Origin: an uncultured Flavonifractor sp.
GTDB taxonomy: Bacteria > Bacillota > Clostridia > Oscillospirales > Oscillospiraceae
Direction of reading: 5' to 3'
Assembly: GCA_947384055.1 (NCBI GenBank)
Contig: CANDFO010000005.1
Coordinates: 1 to 59,992, forward strand
Length of the DNA: 59,992 nucleotides
Made by a program: the position numbers and the translations under genes. A model generated the notes under the pieces. That model had not been told where the DNA came from, made no database searches, and saw only the letters and a program-made list of their open reading frames with translations. Shown here one piece after another: positions 41,187 through 49,800 of this stretch (positions are counted from its first letter, which is position 1; each line of letters begins with the position of its first letter).

Positions 41187-41659
41187 CCGCACTCCTCCAG
41201 CAGGCACACGCCATGGGCGGCGATGCCCTCGCCTGTCCCGGTAAAGCCAAGCCCTTCCTCGGTGGTAGCCTTTATATTGACCCGGGCGGGGTCTACCCCC
41301 ATGTGGGCGGCCAGGTTCTCCCTCATCCGGGGAATATGGGGGGCCATCCTGGGCTGCTGGGCCAGAATGGTGGCATCCACGTTGCCTACCCGCAGCCCCG
41401 CAGCCGCCAGGCGCTCCATGACGCGGTCCAGCAGGAGCAGACTGCTGACGCCCGCAAAGGCCGGGTCGCTGTCCGGAAAGAACCCCCCGATGTCCCCCAG
41501 CCCCGCCGCCCCCAGCAGAGCGTCCATCACCGCGTGGACCAGCACATCCGCATCCGAGTGCCCCAGAAGCCCCTTCTCCCAGGGGATCTCCACCCCGCCT
41601 AAAATCAGCCTGCGGCCCTCTGCCAGCCGGTGTACGTCATATCCATGTCCAATCCGCAT
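41183..41659 (-). CDS. ispF: 2-C-methyl-D-erythritol 2,4-cyclodiphosphate synthase
   Basis: A 158-residue MEP-pathway enzyme. MRIGHGYDVHRLAEGR contains the zinc ligands Asp8 and His10; GHSDADVLVHAVMDALLGA near 35 has the third, His42-type ligand and TTEEGLGFTG near 130 the nucleotide loop. The GAGGTGA site fits ATG 41659 better than the GTG at 41668. It follows ispD by 24 bases. Confidence 0.97.
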   Translation of the reverse strand: MRIGHGYDVHRLAEGRRLILGGVEIPWEKGLLGHSDADVLVHAVMDALLGAAGLGDIGGFFPDSDPAFAGVSSLLLLDRVMERLAAAGLRVGNVDATILAQQPRMAPHIPRMRENLAAHMGVDPARVNIKATTEEGLGFTGTGEGIAAHGVCLLEECG

Positions 41660-41683
41660 ATCTGTCACCTCATATCCGTAGGT

Positions 41684-42418
41684 CTATCCCTCTTCCCACT
41701 GGGACAAAAGGGCCTCTCCTACCGCCAGGTCCTCCGGCGTCGTAAGCTTAATGTTGCGGTACTCCCCCTCTGTCAGCGCCACTCCGACGCCCAGGCGCTC
41801 CACCGCGGCACAATCGTCGGTGAGCTCCACGCCGTCCTCCAGCGCCTTGACCAGAGCCGTTTTCAGCAGCGCGGGCTCAAAAACCTGGGGGGTCTGAACC
41901 GAGAAGAGCTCCGAGCGCTCCAGCGTAGCGCACACCAGAGCGTCCTTCGCCCGTTTTATGGTATCCTTTACCGGCACCGCCGGAGCCGCCGCCCCGCACT
42001 CCCCCGCCCGGAGGATCACCTTTTCCAATACCGTCTGGCTCACCAGCGGCCGCGCGCCGTCGTGAACCGCGATCAGTTCGGCCTTGGGGCTGACCTCCCG
42101 CACTCCGGCCAGTACCGACTGAGTGCGGGTTTTTCCACCCACAATTATCTTTGCAACCTTGACAAAGCCGCAGTCCTTGCACATCTGGCTTATGGGGACA
42201 ATCAGATCTGAACGCGTCACCACGACAATCTCCGAAATATAGGGGCAAATATCCAAAGCCCGCAGCGTGCGCATCAGCACCGGCTGCTCCCCCAGGGGCA
42301 GCAGCAGCTTATCCTCCCCCATCCGGACAGACTGTCCCGCCGCCGCTACTACGGCGGAGCAGCCGGGACCGGAATCCCCTTTCCGGCGGCCCAGCAGACG
42401 CTTCAGCAATCCCATCAT
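41684..42418 (-). CDS. ispD: 2-C-methyl-D-erythritol 4-phosphate cytidylyltransferase
   Basis: A 244-residue enzyme. After a basic extension of about 20 residues (MMGLLKRLLGRRKGDSG) comes the nucleotide loop VVAAAGQSVRMGEDKLLLPLGE, where the usual glycine-rich AAGxGxR reads AAGQSVR; VVTRSDL, VHDGARPLV and the final TTPEDLAVGEALL are typical. It makes CDP-methylerythritol. A GGAGGAG site precedes ATG 42418. The N-terminal extension is unusual; start at a later codon has no ribosome site. Confidence 0.93.
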   Translation of the reverse strand: MMGLLKRLLGRRKGDSGPGCSAVVAAAGQSVRMGEDKLLLPLGEQPVLMRTLRALDICPYISEIVVVTRSDLIVPISQMCKDCGFVKVAKIIVGGKTRTQSVLAGVREVSPKAELIAVHDGARPLVSQTVLEKVILRAGECGAAAPAVPVKDTIKRAKDALVCATLERSELFSVQTPQVFEPALLKTALVKALEDGVELTDDCAAVERLGVGVALTEGEYRNIKLTTPEDLAVGEALLSQWEEG

Positions 42419-42436
42419 GTTGGCTCCTCCTTCGCG

Positions 42437-42463
42437 AAAAAGGAGCCCGGAGCGGCTCCTTTT
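42437..42463 (-). terminator. Terminator after carD
   Basis: The stem AAAAGGAGCC / GGCTCCTTTT with six-base loop CGGAGC lies between carD and ispD, close to the ispD ribosome site. It is T-rich on the minus strand, so ispDF may depend on read-through or another promoter. Confidence 0.75.
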
Positions 42464-42520
42464 ACCGTACCATATGGTGTCCGGCTTGTCTTGGTTCAGC
42501 CTATGCACAGGGCCGGCCGA

Positions 42521-42997
42521 TCATGCCAGAGCAATGTTGATGCGCGCCTCCACATCCTCATAGGAGGCGTTTTGAGAGAGGACGATCTCCGAAATCAAAA
42601 TCTGCTTGGCAGAGTGGAGCATTTTTCGCTCCCCATTGGACAATCCCCGCTGACCGTCCCGCAGCATCAGCCCCTTGACCACCCGGGCTACCTCCAGCAG
42701 GTTTCCGCTCTTCAGCCGGAGCATATTCTCCCGGTAGCGCTGATTCCAGTTGGACGTCATCTCCACCTGGATGTCCGGCATGGCCGCGATCACCTCGTCC
42801 GATTCCGCCTTTCCCATCACCGGACGCACGCCGATCTCCCGGCTGTTTTCGGTGGGAATCATGACCATCATTCCCCCCACCGGCAGCTTCAGAATGTAAT
42901 AATCCCGCACCACGCCGTTAATCTTCTTCTGTACAATGCTGTCAACCACACCAGCACCATGCATTGGATGAACAATTTTGTCTCCTACTTCAAACAT
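42521..42997 (-). CDS. carD: CarD/CdnL-family RNA polymerase-binding regulator
   Basis: A 158-residue protein beginning MFEVGDKIVHPMHGAGVVDSI, the CarD/TRCF RNA-polymerase-interacting domain; the C-terminal part (near 95-150) is the helical DNA-contacting domain with NWNQRYRENMLRLKSG. CarD binds the beta subunit and stabilises rRNA open complexes. GGGAGG precedes ATG 42997. Confidence 0.92.
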   Translation of the reverse strand: MFEVGDKIVHPMHGAGVVDSIVQKKINGVVRDYYILKLPVGGMMVMIPTENSREIGVRPVMGKAESDEVIAAMPDIQVEMTSNWNQRYRENMLRLKSGNLLEVARVVKGLMLRDGQRGLSNGERKMLHSAKQILISEIVLSQNASYEDVEARINIALA

Positions 42998-43119
42998 GAT
43001 CCCACACCTCCCAGTGGACCGTCTCCTGCGGCCGGGCGGGCCTGACAACCGGCCGCCCGCAAAACGGACTTTTTCCGCCGATACCGCACCATTTCTGCCT
43101 CTTCCTACGTAACAATTTA

Positions 43120-43148
43120 ATTATAGCCCTCTTTTTCGCCTTTTGCAA
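43120..43148 (-). promoter_or_regulatory. Sigma-A promoter of carD
   Basis: -35 TTGCAA, 17-base spacer, -10 TATAAT; the leader is about 115 nt. Confidence 0.85.
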
Positions 43149-43182
43149 GCACAAAATCCAACATTTTCTAAAAATAATAGAG

Positions 43183-43218
43183 AAAAGACGCCATTCCATA
43201 CCAGGAATGGCGTCTTTT
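43183..43218. terminator. Bidirectional terminator after ispH-S1
   Basis: A perfect 15-bp stem AAAAGACGCCATTCC / GGAATGGCGTCTTTT with six-base loop, 15 bases past the stop of ispH-S1, flanked by A and T runs on both strands. Confidence 0.9.
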
Positions 43219-43232
43219 TCAAGTTCAGGTTG

Positions 43233-45245
43233 TTATTCCGCGCTGAAATCAGAGGCTACCTCGGTGCCTTCGCTGTCCGAGGAGGCCACCAGCGCATCCT
43301 CGCCGGGTGCGTCGGCGGGCTGGGTACGCTGGGCATCCTCCAGCAGGGCCCGGATAGACAGGGAAACCTTCTGGTTGTCATAGTCAATATCGGTGATCTT
43401 CACATCCACCGTCTGCCCCTCGCTGAGCACATCGCCGGGCTTGTCGATGCGGTGGTCGGCAATCTGGGAGATGTGGATCAGTCCGTCCACACCGGGGACG
43501 ATCTCGGCAAAGGCGCCAAAGGTCATCAGCTTGACCACCCGCACGCTGGCGGTGTCGCCGATATTGTACTTTCCGGTAAAGACTTCCCAGGGATTCTGGC
43601 TGCGGTCCTTCATACCCAGAGAGATCTTCTTCTTCTCGGGGTCATAGGAAATCACATAGACCTCTACCGTGTCGCCCACGGAAACGACTTCAGAGGGGTG
43701 CTTGATGCGGGACCAGGACAGCTCAGACACGTGGACCATGCCGTCCACGCCGCCAATGTCTACAAAAGCGCCGTAAGAGGTCAGGCTCTTGACGGTGCCG
43801 GTGTAGCGCTTTTCGGCCTCGATATTGGCCCACACCTCAGCGGCGCGGGCGGCCCGCTCCTCGGCCTCCACCGCACGGATGGAGCCCACGACCCGCTTGC
43901 GGGCGCGGTTGACCTCGGTAATGCGCAGGCGTACCTTCTTCTTCACCAGCTCGGACATGGCGGCCTCACGGGGCAGGCCGGTCTGGGAGGCGGGCACAAA
44001 CACCCGCACACCCTTGATGTTGACCACGACGCCGCCCTTGTTCTCCTCGGTAACGACGCCCTCTACCGTAGTGCGCTCCTCCCGTGCCTGCTCAATATCG
44101 TCCCAGCTCTTCACGGTGTCAAGGCGCTTCTTGGACAGGGTGACGACGCCCTCCTGGTCGTTGACGCGCATGACATAGGTCTCAATCTCCTCGCCCACCT
44201 TGACCAGGTCCTCGACCTTAACAGTGGGATCGTCGGTCAACTCGGACACCGGTATGTAACCGGCGTGCTTCGTCCCGAGGTCAACATAGATCTCAGTCGG
44301 CGTGATCCCTGTGACAACACCTGTGACCTTGTCCCCTGTATTTAAAGTCTTGATCGATTTCTCCAGCATCTCGGCAAAGGATTCCTCGATCTCAAAATTT
44401 TCTTCGCTCATTTTGTTATAGACCTCCTTTATAATCCACCCGGGCGTGGACGCGCCCGCAGTGATTCCAATAGAAGCCTTCCGATACAGGGTGGAAGGTT
44501 CCAGCTCCGCCGCTCGTTCGATCCAAACGACCATGGGACAGAGCGCTTTGCACAGCTCGGCCAGCCGTCTGGTATTGGAGCTTTCCCGTCCGCCGACCAC
44601 CACCATGGCGCCGCACCGGGCGGCCAGTTCCTGAGCCTCCGACTGCCGTTTGCACGTAGCATTACATATTGTATCAAAAATTTTCGTATTTGTACACTCT
44701 TTTTTTGCTTTTTCTGCGGCGGAATCCCAAATTGCCCGCGTGGACGTGGTTTGTGCTACCATTGTCAGGGGTTTTTCCCTGTTTTTGGGATCTTTTGAGA
44801 GCCACGCTTCCAGCTCCCCGGCCCCTTCCAGCACCACCGGGTGGCCGCACCAGCCCGCAATGGCCCGTACCTCCGGGTGGGCGGGATCTCCGATGATGAG
44901 CACCTGCCGCCCCTTCTCCTCCGCCTCGGCCACAATCCGGTGAATTCGGGCCACATTGGGGCAGGTGGCGTCCACCACGGCCAGTCCCCGGCGGGCCAGG
45001 GCCTCATGCACCGCGCGGCACTCCCCATGAGAGCGGATGATCACCGCCGCCCCATCGGGAACCTCCTCCGGCGTATCCGCCACGCCTACGCCCAACCCCT
45101 TCAGATAGTCGATGACATTTCGGTTGTGAATGACGGGGCCCAGCATCACACAGGGACGACCGGACCGGGCGGCCTCTTCCGCCAGCTCCACCGCCCGGCG
45201 GACCCCATAGCAGAAGCCCGCAGACCGGGCCAGCTCCAGCTTCAT
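43233..45245 (-). CDS. ispH: IspH - ribosomal protein S1 fusion
   Basis: A 670-residue fusion. Residues 1-275 are 4-hydroxy-3-methylbut-2-enyl diphosphate reductase, with Fe-S cysteines at 12 (AGFCYGV), 95 (DATCPNV) and 194 (DTICNAT). Residues 285-640 hold four S1 RNA-binding motifs, e.g. TPTEIYVDLGTKHAGYIPVS, KSLTSYGAFVDIGGVDGMVH and MTFGAFAEIVPGVDGLIHIS. The fusion is widespread in Clostridia. An AAGGAGG ribosome site precedes an in-frame ATG at 44411 (residue 279), so a free S1 may also be made. It overlaps plsC by four bases. Confidence 0.97.
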   Translation of the reverse strand: MKLELARSAGFCYGVRRAVELAEEAARSGRPCVMLGPVIHNRNVIDYLKGLGVGVADTPEEVPDGAAVIIRSHGECRAVHEALARRGLAVVDATCPNVARIHRIVAEAEEKGRQVLIIGDPAHPEVRAIAGWCGHPVVLEGAGELEAWLSKDPKNREKPLTMVAQTTSTRAIWDSAAEKAKKECTNTKIFDTICNATCKRQSEAQELAARCGAMVVVGGRESSNTRRLAELCKALCPMVVWIERAAELEPSTLYRKASIGITAGASTPGWIIKEVYNKMSEENFEIEESFAEMLEKSIKTLNTGDKVTGVVTGITPTEIYVDLGTKHAGYIPVSELTDDPTVKVEDLVKVGEEIETYVMRVNDQEGVVTLSKKRLDTVKSWDDIEQAREERTTVEGVVTEENKGGVVVNIKGVRVFVPASQTGLPREAAMSELVKKKVRLRITEVNRARKRVVGSIRAVEAEERAARAAEVWANIEAEKRYTGTVKSLTSYGAFVDIGGVDGMVHVSELSWSRIKHPSEVVSVGDTVEVYVISYDPEKKKISLGMKDRSQNPWEVFTGKYNIGDTASVRVVKLMTFGAFAEIVPGVDGLIHISQIADHRIDKPGDVLSEGQTVDVKITDIDYDNQKVSLSIRALLEDAQRTQPADAPGEDALVASSDSEGTEVASDFSAE
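44411..44428 (-). promoter_or_regulatory. Internal ribosome binding site before the S1 part
   Basis: AAGGAGG, an 11-base gap and ATG (MSEENFEIEES), in frame with ispH-S1. It is the strongest SD-like sequence seen within a coding region here and marks the domain boundary. Confidence 0.6.
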
Positions 45246-45838
45246 CGTCCCGCCTGGGGCCTGAGGGCCTCAATGCGCGCCATCAGGTCGTCCGCTATGG
45301 CCTGATACTCCTCCGCAGTGCCCTTTCGCCCCGCCACCTTCGGATAATAGGGTTCCCCAAAGACCACCGGCGTAAACCGAAACCACTTTTTTTCCGCAGG
45401 AATATAGATGGGCACAATGGGAACCCCTGTGCGCACCGCCAGCACCGCGGCGCCCCGTTTGGCATCCCCCATGTCCCCGTCCTGGTGGCGGGTCCCTTCG
45501 GGAAAAAGGAGGAGATTTTCTCCATTCTTCAGGTATTTCAGGGCGGTACGCACCGCTCCAATGTCATTTTGGCCCCGTTTGACGCCAAAAATACCACCCT
45601 TTTTTAAAATCCAGCCGATAACGGGCCAGTGCATAATTTCGTCCTTGGCCATAACGTGAATCTGACGGGACAGGCCCAGAGCGTAGGCCACAAAGAGCGG
45701 GTCGTTGGTCCGGGTATGGTTGGCGCAGTACAGGGCTCCCCGGCCGGGCAGATTCTCCTTATTGACCGCCTTGGTGGGCAGCAGAATGCGGAACACGGGC
45801 CAAAGGACAATGTACGCCAGAACATAGACGATATTCAT
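45242..45838 (-). CDS. plsC: 1-acyl-sn-glycerol-3-phosphate acyltransferase
   Basis: A 198-residue membrane-associated acyltransferase for phosphatidic acid synthesis. NHTRTNDPLF (HX4D, near residue 36), the VKRGQNDIGAVRTALKYL region and FPEGTRHQDGDMG (near 112) are the PlsC motifs; an N-terminal hydrophobic segment (YVLAYIVLWPVFRILLP) anchors it. It overlaps cmk and ispH-S1 by four bases each. Confidence 0.93.
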   Translation of the reverse strand: MNIVYVLAYIVLWPVFRILLPTKAVNKENLPGRGALYCANHTRTNDPLFVAYALGLSRQIHVMAKDEIMHWPVIGWILKKGGIFGVKRGQNDIGAVRTALKYLKNGENLLLFPEGTRHQDGDMGDAKRGAAVLAVRTGVPIVPIYIPAEKKWFRFTPVVFGEPYYPKVAGRKGTAEEYQAIADDLMARIEALRPQAGR

Positions 45839-46512
45839 AGCCGCAATTTCTCCTTGATGATGTCCAGCAAAAGTTGAAAGCTCTCCTCCAGGGTCAGTCC
45901 GGTGGTGTCCGCCGTCTGAGCGTCCTCCGCCCGCCGCAGAGGAGCAGCGGCACGACCGGTGTCCCGCGCGTCCCGCTCCCGCACATCCCGGAGGACCGCC
46001 TCATATTCCGCCTGCTGGCCCTGTGAGAGCAGTTCCTCATACCGCCGACGGGCCCGGTCTTCCGGAGCGGCGGTGAGGAAAATCTTCACATCCGCCCCGG
46101 GGAGCACCACCGTACCGATATCCCGGCCGTCCATAATCACGTCGTGAGTTCGGGCCAGGGCCCGCTGGCGCTCCAGCAGAAAGGCCCGCACCTCCGGCAG
46201 GGCGGACGCCTGGGAGGTATACCGGGAGATCTCATGCCGACGGATGGCCTGGGTTACATCCTCCCCATTGAGGAGCATATGTTGAATCCCGTCGTCCTCA
46301 TACCGCAGGTCAATGTCCAGAGTTTCCAGCAGCGGGACTACCTGAGCGGCGCTGCCGGGGTCCCGCCCCCGGCGAAAGACCTCCAGGCCTACCGTACGGT
46401 AAATGGCCCCGGTATCTACATACAAAAAATCCAGAGAGTGAGCCAGCATTCGGGCCAGCGTGGATTTTCCGGCCCCGGAGGGACCATCAATGGCAATACT
46501 TCTATAATGCAT
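45835..46512 (-). CDS. cmk: (d)CMP kinase
   Basis: A 225-residue P-loop kinase: AIDGPSGAGKSTLARMLA near residue 7, the NMP-binding GAIYRTVGLEVFRRG near 35-50, and IMDGRDIGTVVLPGADVKIFLTA near 150-170. The frame is open to 46695, but ATG 46512 with AAAGGGG fits. It overlaps the flavoprotein gene by 11 bases. cmk-plsC-ispH-S1 is a standard clostridial order. Confidence 0.96.
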   Translation of the reverse strand: MHYRSIAIDGPSGAGKSTLARMLAHSLDFLYVDTGAIYRTVGLEVFRRGRDPGSAAQVVPLLETLDIDLRYEDDGIQHMLLNGEDVTQAIRRHEISRYTSQASALPEVRAFLLERQRALARTHDVIMDGRDIGTVVLPGADVKIFLTAAPEDRARRRYEELLSQGQQAEYEAVLRDVRERDARDTGRAAAPLRRAEDAQTADTTGLTLEESFQLLLDIIKEKLRL

Positions 46513-47758
46513 GGGCATCCCCTTTCCGGCAGTATTGGGCGGCGCCCTCTCCGGCGGCCCGTCCGGTGGACCAGGCAATCTGGAGATTGAAGCCGCCGGT
46601 ATAGGCGTCCGCATCCAGGACCTCCCCCGCAAAAAAGACGCAGGGAGCCCGCTTGGAGGCCATGGTTTTGGGATCGATCTCCGAAAGTCTGACACCGCCG
46701 GCAGTGACGATAGCCTCCTCCACAGGGCGGGGCCCCCGGACCTCCACCCGCAGGCATTTGAGCAACTCCAGCAGCCCGCGGCGCTGAGCGCGGGTGACGG
46801 AGTGGGCTTTTTCCTCCGGGGGAATGCCGCTGAGCTCCGCCAGTACCGGGGCCATCAGCCGGGGAACCAGGTGAAGCAGCACATTGCGTACGTCCTGATT
46901 GGCGTTATCCTGGAACTCCCGCAGCAGGCGGTGCTCCAATGTCCCCGGGTCCAGGGCCGGCTTCAGGTCTATGAGGAATGTGTAATGGTCCCCCTCATAA
47001 TCCCGCATGTGGGCGCTGGCGCTCAAAACCAGCGGCCCGGACAGGCCGAAATGGGTAAACAGAAGCTCTCCCTGTCCGGCAAACAGCGTCTTTTTCTTTC
47101 GGTTCTTTACCTGGACCGCCACGTTGCGCAGAGCCAGCCCCTGCATCCGGGCGCAGAATTCCTCCTCCGCCTCCAGCGGCACCAGGCTGGGTCTGGGCGG
47201 AACCACCGTATGTCCCAGTTCCCGGGCCAGGATATACCCGTCTCCGGTGGAGCCGGTCAGCGGATAGGACACCCCGCCGGTGGCTATCACCGCCGCCCCG
47301 CAGGAGTATCTCCCCCGTTCCCCGATTATGCCGGTAAGCGCCTCCCCCCGCCGCTCCAGAGAGACCACCCGGTCCTGGACAATCTCCACCCCGGCCCGGC
47401 GCAGGGCCAGCAGAAGGGCGTCAACGATGTCCGCCGCCCGGTCAGAGCAGGGAAACACCCGCCCGCCCCGCTCGGTTTTCAGCGGCACCCCCAGCTCCTG
47501 GAAAAATTTCTTCACCTGCTCCGGCGGAAACCGCGTCACAGCGCTGGTGAGAAAACGGCTCCCCTGCGGAATGCTCTGGAGGGCCTCCGCCGCCGTGCAG
47601 TCGTTGGTCACGTTGCAGCGGCCCTTTCCCGTAATGTACAGCTTGCGGCCCAGCTTGGGATTGCGCTCTACCAGCGTCACTTTGGCCTGCGCGCCGGCCG
47701 CGGACAACGCCGCCATGCAGCCCGCCGCTCCGCCGCCCACCACCACAATATCGGACAA
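46502..47758 (-). CDS. HI0933-family NAD(P)/FAD-dependent oxidoreductase
   Basis: A 418-residue flavoprotein. The Rossmann start SDIVVVGGGAAGCMAALSA binds FAD; GRKLYITGKGRCNVTND (near 35) and the terminal FAGEVLDADAYTGGFNLQIAWSTG are family signatures. Substrate is unknown, although aminoacetone oxidase activity has been assigned to some members. A TTG start at 47758, eight bases after GGAGGGG, is the only start consistent with the Rossmann fold. Confidence 0.9.
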   Translation of the reverse strand: MSDIVVVGGGAAGCMAALSAAGAQAKVTLVERNPKLGRKLYITGKGRCNVTNDCTAAEALQSIPQGSRFLTSAVTRFPPEQVKKFFQELGVPLKTERGGRVFPCSDRAADIVDALLLALRRAGVEIVQDRVVSLERRGEALTGIIGERGRYSCGAAVIATGGVSYPLTGSTGDGYILARELGHTVVPPRPSLVPLEAEEEFCARMQGLALRNVAVQVKNRKKKTLFAGQGELLFTHFGLSGPLVLSASAHMRDYEGDHYTFLIDLKPALDPGTLEHRLLREFQDNANQDVRNVLLHLVPRLMAPVLAELSGIPPEEKAHSVTRAQRRGLLELLKCLRVEVRGPRPVEEAIVTAGGVRLSEIDPKTMASKRAPCVFFAGEVLDADAYTGGFNLQIAWSTGRAAGEGAAQYCRKGDAHAL

Positions 47759-47990
47759 AAAAACGCCCCCTCCGCCGCAAAGGTCTGTTCGCCTGGACCT
47801 TATCTGAAAATGGTTAAAACGCCCAGGCAGCGAGCCTTTTCCCGCCTGGACAGCGCGATTTTTCCTTGTCATACGTCAGTATGCCTGCGAAAAAACTGCT
47901 TGCCGGACGTGTAAATTCTTCGCTGCCGGCCATATTCCCATTTTTCAAACAAGGTCTAATGGAAAGATATGCGCCTGGGTTTGTGCAGCC

Positions 47991-48857
47991 CTAATTTTCC
48001 TCCGCCTTTTCATAGACCTCGTATTCGTCCCAGATCTGCTCCAGCATGGCGAAGGTCTTTGAAAGATCCTCATTTTTCTTCCGCCCGATGGCGACGATCA
48101 GGGCGTTTACCAGGCTCAGCGGGGCCACCAGGGAGTCCACAAACGAGGCCATATCGCTCTTGGCCAGCAGGGTCAGGGAGGCGGTGGCCGTCAGCGGAGA
48201 GGTCCCGCTGTCCGTAATCGCGATGGTCTCCGCCCCCCGGTCTCTGGCAAACTGCATAGCCTTCACCGTCCGGCGGGAGTACCGGGGAAAGCTTATGCCC
48301 AGAATCACGTCCTCCGGGCCCACCCGCAGCAGCTGCTCAAAGACTTCGCTGGTAGAAGTGGCGTGGACCACGGTGACATTGTCAAAAATCAGGTTAAAGT
48401 AGAACCCAAGAAAGCTGGCGATAGCCGCGGAGGACCGCACGCCCATAATATAAATGTGCCGGGCGGCTATGACGGCGTCCGCCGCCCGGTTAAAGCTGGC
48501 TCGGTCGGTCTCCTCCAGGGTCATGCGGATTTTTTCTATGTCCGACTGCATCACCATGGACAGAATATCCTGGCCGCCCATGCGGTCGTTGGAAACCTCA
48601 ATCCGCTGAACCGAGGTAAGCTTGCTGCGGATCATCTCCTGCAATGCTTTCTGCATGGCGGGGTAGCCGTCGTACCCCAGCTCCGCCGCAAAACGCACCA
48701 CGGTGGACTCGCTGACATTGACCGTCCTGCCCAGCTTGCTGGCGGTCATAAAAGCGGCTTTGTCGTAGTAGTCCAGAATAAAATGCGCGATGAGCCTCTG
48801 GCCTTTGGAAAAATCGCCCATATTTCCCTGAATCACAGACAAAATATCTTTTGACAT
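47991..48857 (-). CDS. MurR/RpiR family transcriptional regulator
   Basis: A 288-residue regulator. The HTH_6 domain occupies residues 1-77 (KLGRTVNVSESTVVRFAAELGYDGYPAMQKALQ), and a sugar-phosphate SIS domain spans about 125-260 (ADAVIAARHIYIMGVRSSA, VILGISFPRYSRRTVKAMQ, TDSGTSPLTATASLTLLAKS). The ligand is likely an amino-sugar phosphate, but no sugar genes are adjacent. It is a lone gene with its own promoter. Confidence 0.9.
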   Translation of the reverse strand: MSKDILSVIQGNMGDFSKGQRLIAHFILDYYDKAAFMTASKLGRTVNVSESTVVRFAAELGYDGYPAMQKALQEMIRSKLTSVQRIEVSNDRMGGQDILSMVMQSDIEKIRMTLEETDRASFNRAADAVIAARHIYIMGVRSSAAIASFLGFYFNLIFDNVTVVHATSTSEVFEQLLRVGPEDVILGISFPRYSRRTVKAMQFARDRGAETIAITDSGTSPLTATASLTLLAKSDMASFVDSLVAPLSLVNALIVAIGRKKNEDLSKTFAMLEQIWDEYEVYEKAEEN

Positions 48858-48941
48858 GGTTCGGCTGACCTCCTGTCTCCCACCGCCCGGGCGGGACCGG
48901 AGCCGCAGAGTTTCTGCCGGCTCCCTGGAAACTCAACCTAT

Positions 48942-48970
48942 ATCATAGCCGCAGCCGGCCGGAAAAGCAA
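48942..48970 (-). promoter_or_regulatory. Promoter of the MurR/RpiR gene
   Basis: -35 TTGCTT, 17-base spacer, -10 TATGAT. Confidence 0.6.
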
Positions 48971-48976
48971 TCTTTT

Positions 48977-49005
48977 TTTGCAGGAAGATTTATTTTTCCT
49001 GCAAA
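48977..49005. terminator. Hairpin at the end of the pseudouridine synthase gene
   Basis: The 10-bp stem TTTGCAGGAA / TTCCTGCAAA with nine-base loop straddles the stop codon at 48990. The T run favours rightward termination; on the minus strand it is an A-tailed hairpin. Confidence 0.5.
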
Positions 49006-49715
49006 TTTTTCTTCTCCTCTCCCCGCAGAAGGCGGACCTCTTCCCCGCTCAGATACCGCCAGCGGCCGGGCGGCAGCCCGCCCAGCTCCAGCTCTCCCTC
49101 CCGCACCCGCCGCAGACGGCGGACGGTGAGGCCCGCCTGGGCGCACATGCGGCGTACCTGCCGCTTTTTTCCCTGGTGAATGGTGACGGACAGAAGGCCT
49201 CCGTTCTCACGCAGCACCTTGACCTCGGCAGGACGCAAGGGTACTCCGTCCAGAACCATGGGTCCCCGCAGCAGGGGCAGGGCCCGGTTCAGCGCCCCGT
49301 CCACCCACACCCAGTACTCTTTCTCCACCTCATGGCTGGGATGGAGAAGCCGCTGGGTCAGCGCCCCATCGTCGGTAAAGAGCAGCAATCCCTCTGAGTT
49401 CAGGTCCAGCCGTCCCACCGGCCACACCCGGACGCCGCAGTCCTTTACCAGCTCAGCCGCCGTCCTCCGCCCCTGCTCGTCCGAGCGGGTGGTCACATAG
49501 CCCCGGGGCTTGTTGAGCATCAGGTAGGTGCGGGGCCCCCCGGACGTCAGCGGAACTCCGTCCACCCGGATCTCGTCCCGCTCCGGGTCTGCTTTATCTC
49601 CCAGCCGGGCAATATGGCCGTTAACACTCACCCGCCCGGCGGTCAGGTAGGCCTCCGCCCCCCGTCGGGAGGCGATTCCCCCCGCCGACAGCAGCTTTTG
49701 CAGACGCTCTTCCAC
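48990..49715 (-). CDS. rRNA pseudouridine synthase (RluB/RsuA family)
   Basis: A 241-residue enzyme. The S4 RNA-binding domain (RLQKLLSAGGIASRRGAEAY...GRVSVNGHIARLGD) comes first; the catalytic motif is VGRLDLNSEGLLLFT (Asp near residue 104), then KEYWVWVDG and QGKKRQVRRM. In the absence of other marks RluB-like (23S U2605) is most likely, RsuA not excluded. GTG 49715 is preferred; an upstream ATG at 49754 has no ribosome site. Confidence 0.92.
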   Translation of the reverse strand: MEERLQKLLSAGGIASRRGAEAYLTAGRVSVNGHIARLGDKADPERDEIRVDGVPLTSGGPRTYLMLNKPRGYVTTRSDEQGRRTAAELVKDCGVRVWPVGRLDLNSEGLLLFTDDGALTQRLLHPSHEVEKEYWVWVDGALNRALPLLRGPMVLDGVPLRPAEVKVLRENGGLLSVTIHQGKKRQVRRMCAQAGLTVRRLRRVREGELELGGLPPGRWRYLSGEEVRLLRGEEKKNLQEK

Positions 49716-49800
49716 AGGCTCCCGCCGCCTTTCCTTATGTATGAGAACCTGCATCCGCAAGCGCTGAACGCAGGTTCTGAGACCGCCCGCATAGACCCCG

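Noticed and set aside
46511..47914. A 467-codon plus-strand frame opposite the flavoprotein gene.
   Set aside because: Antisense shadow of the HI0933-family gene; the Rossmann and C-terminal motifs are all on the minus strand.
48977..49005. Terminator for the pseudouridine synthase gene on the minus strand.
   Set aside because: The T run lies on the wrong side for minus-strand termination; it was kept only as an unassigned hairpin.
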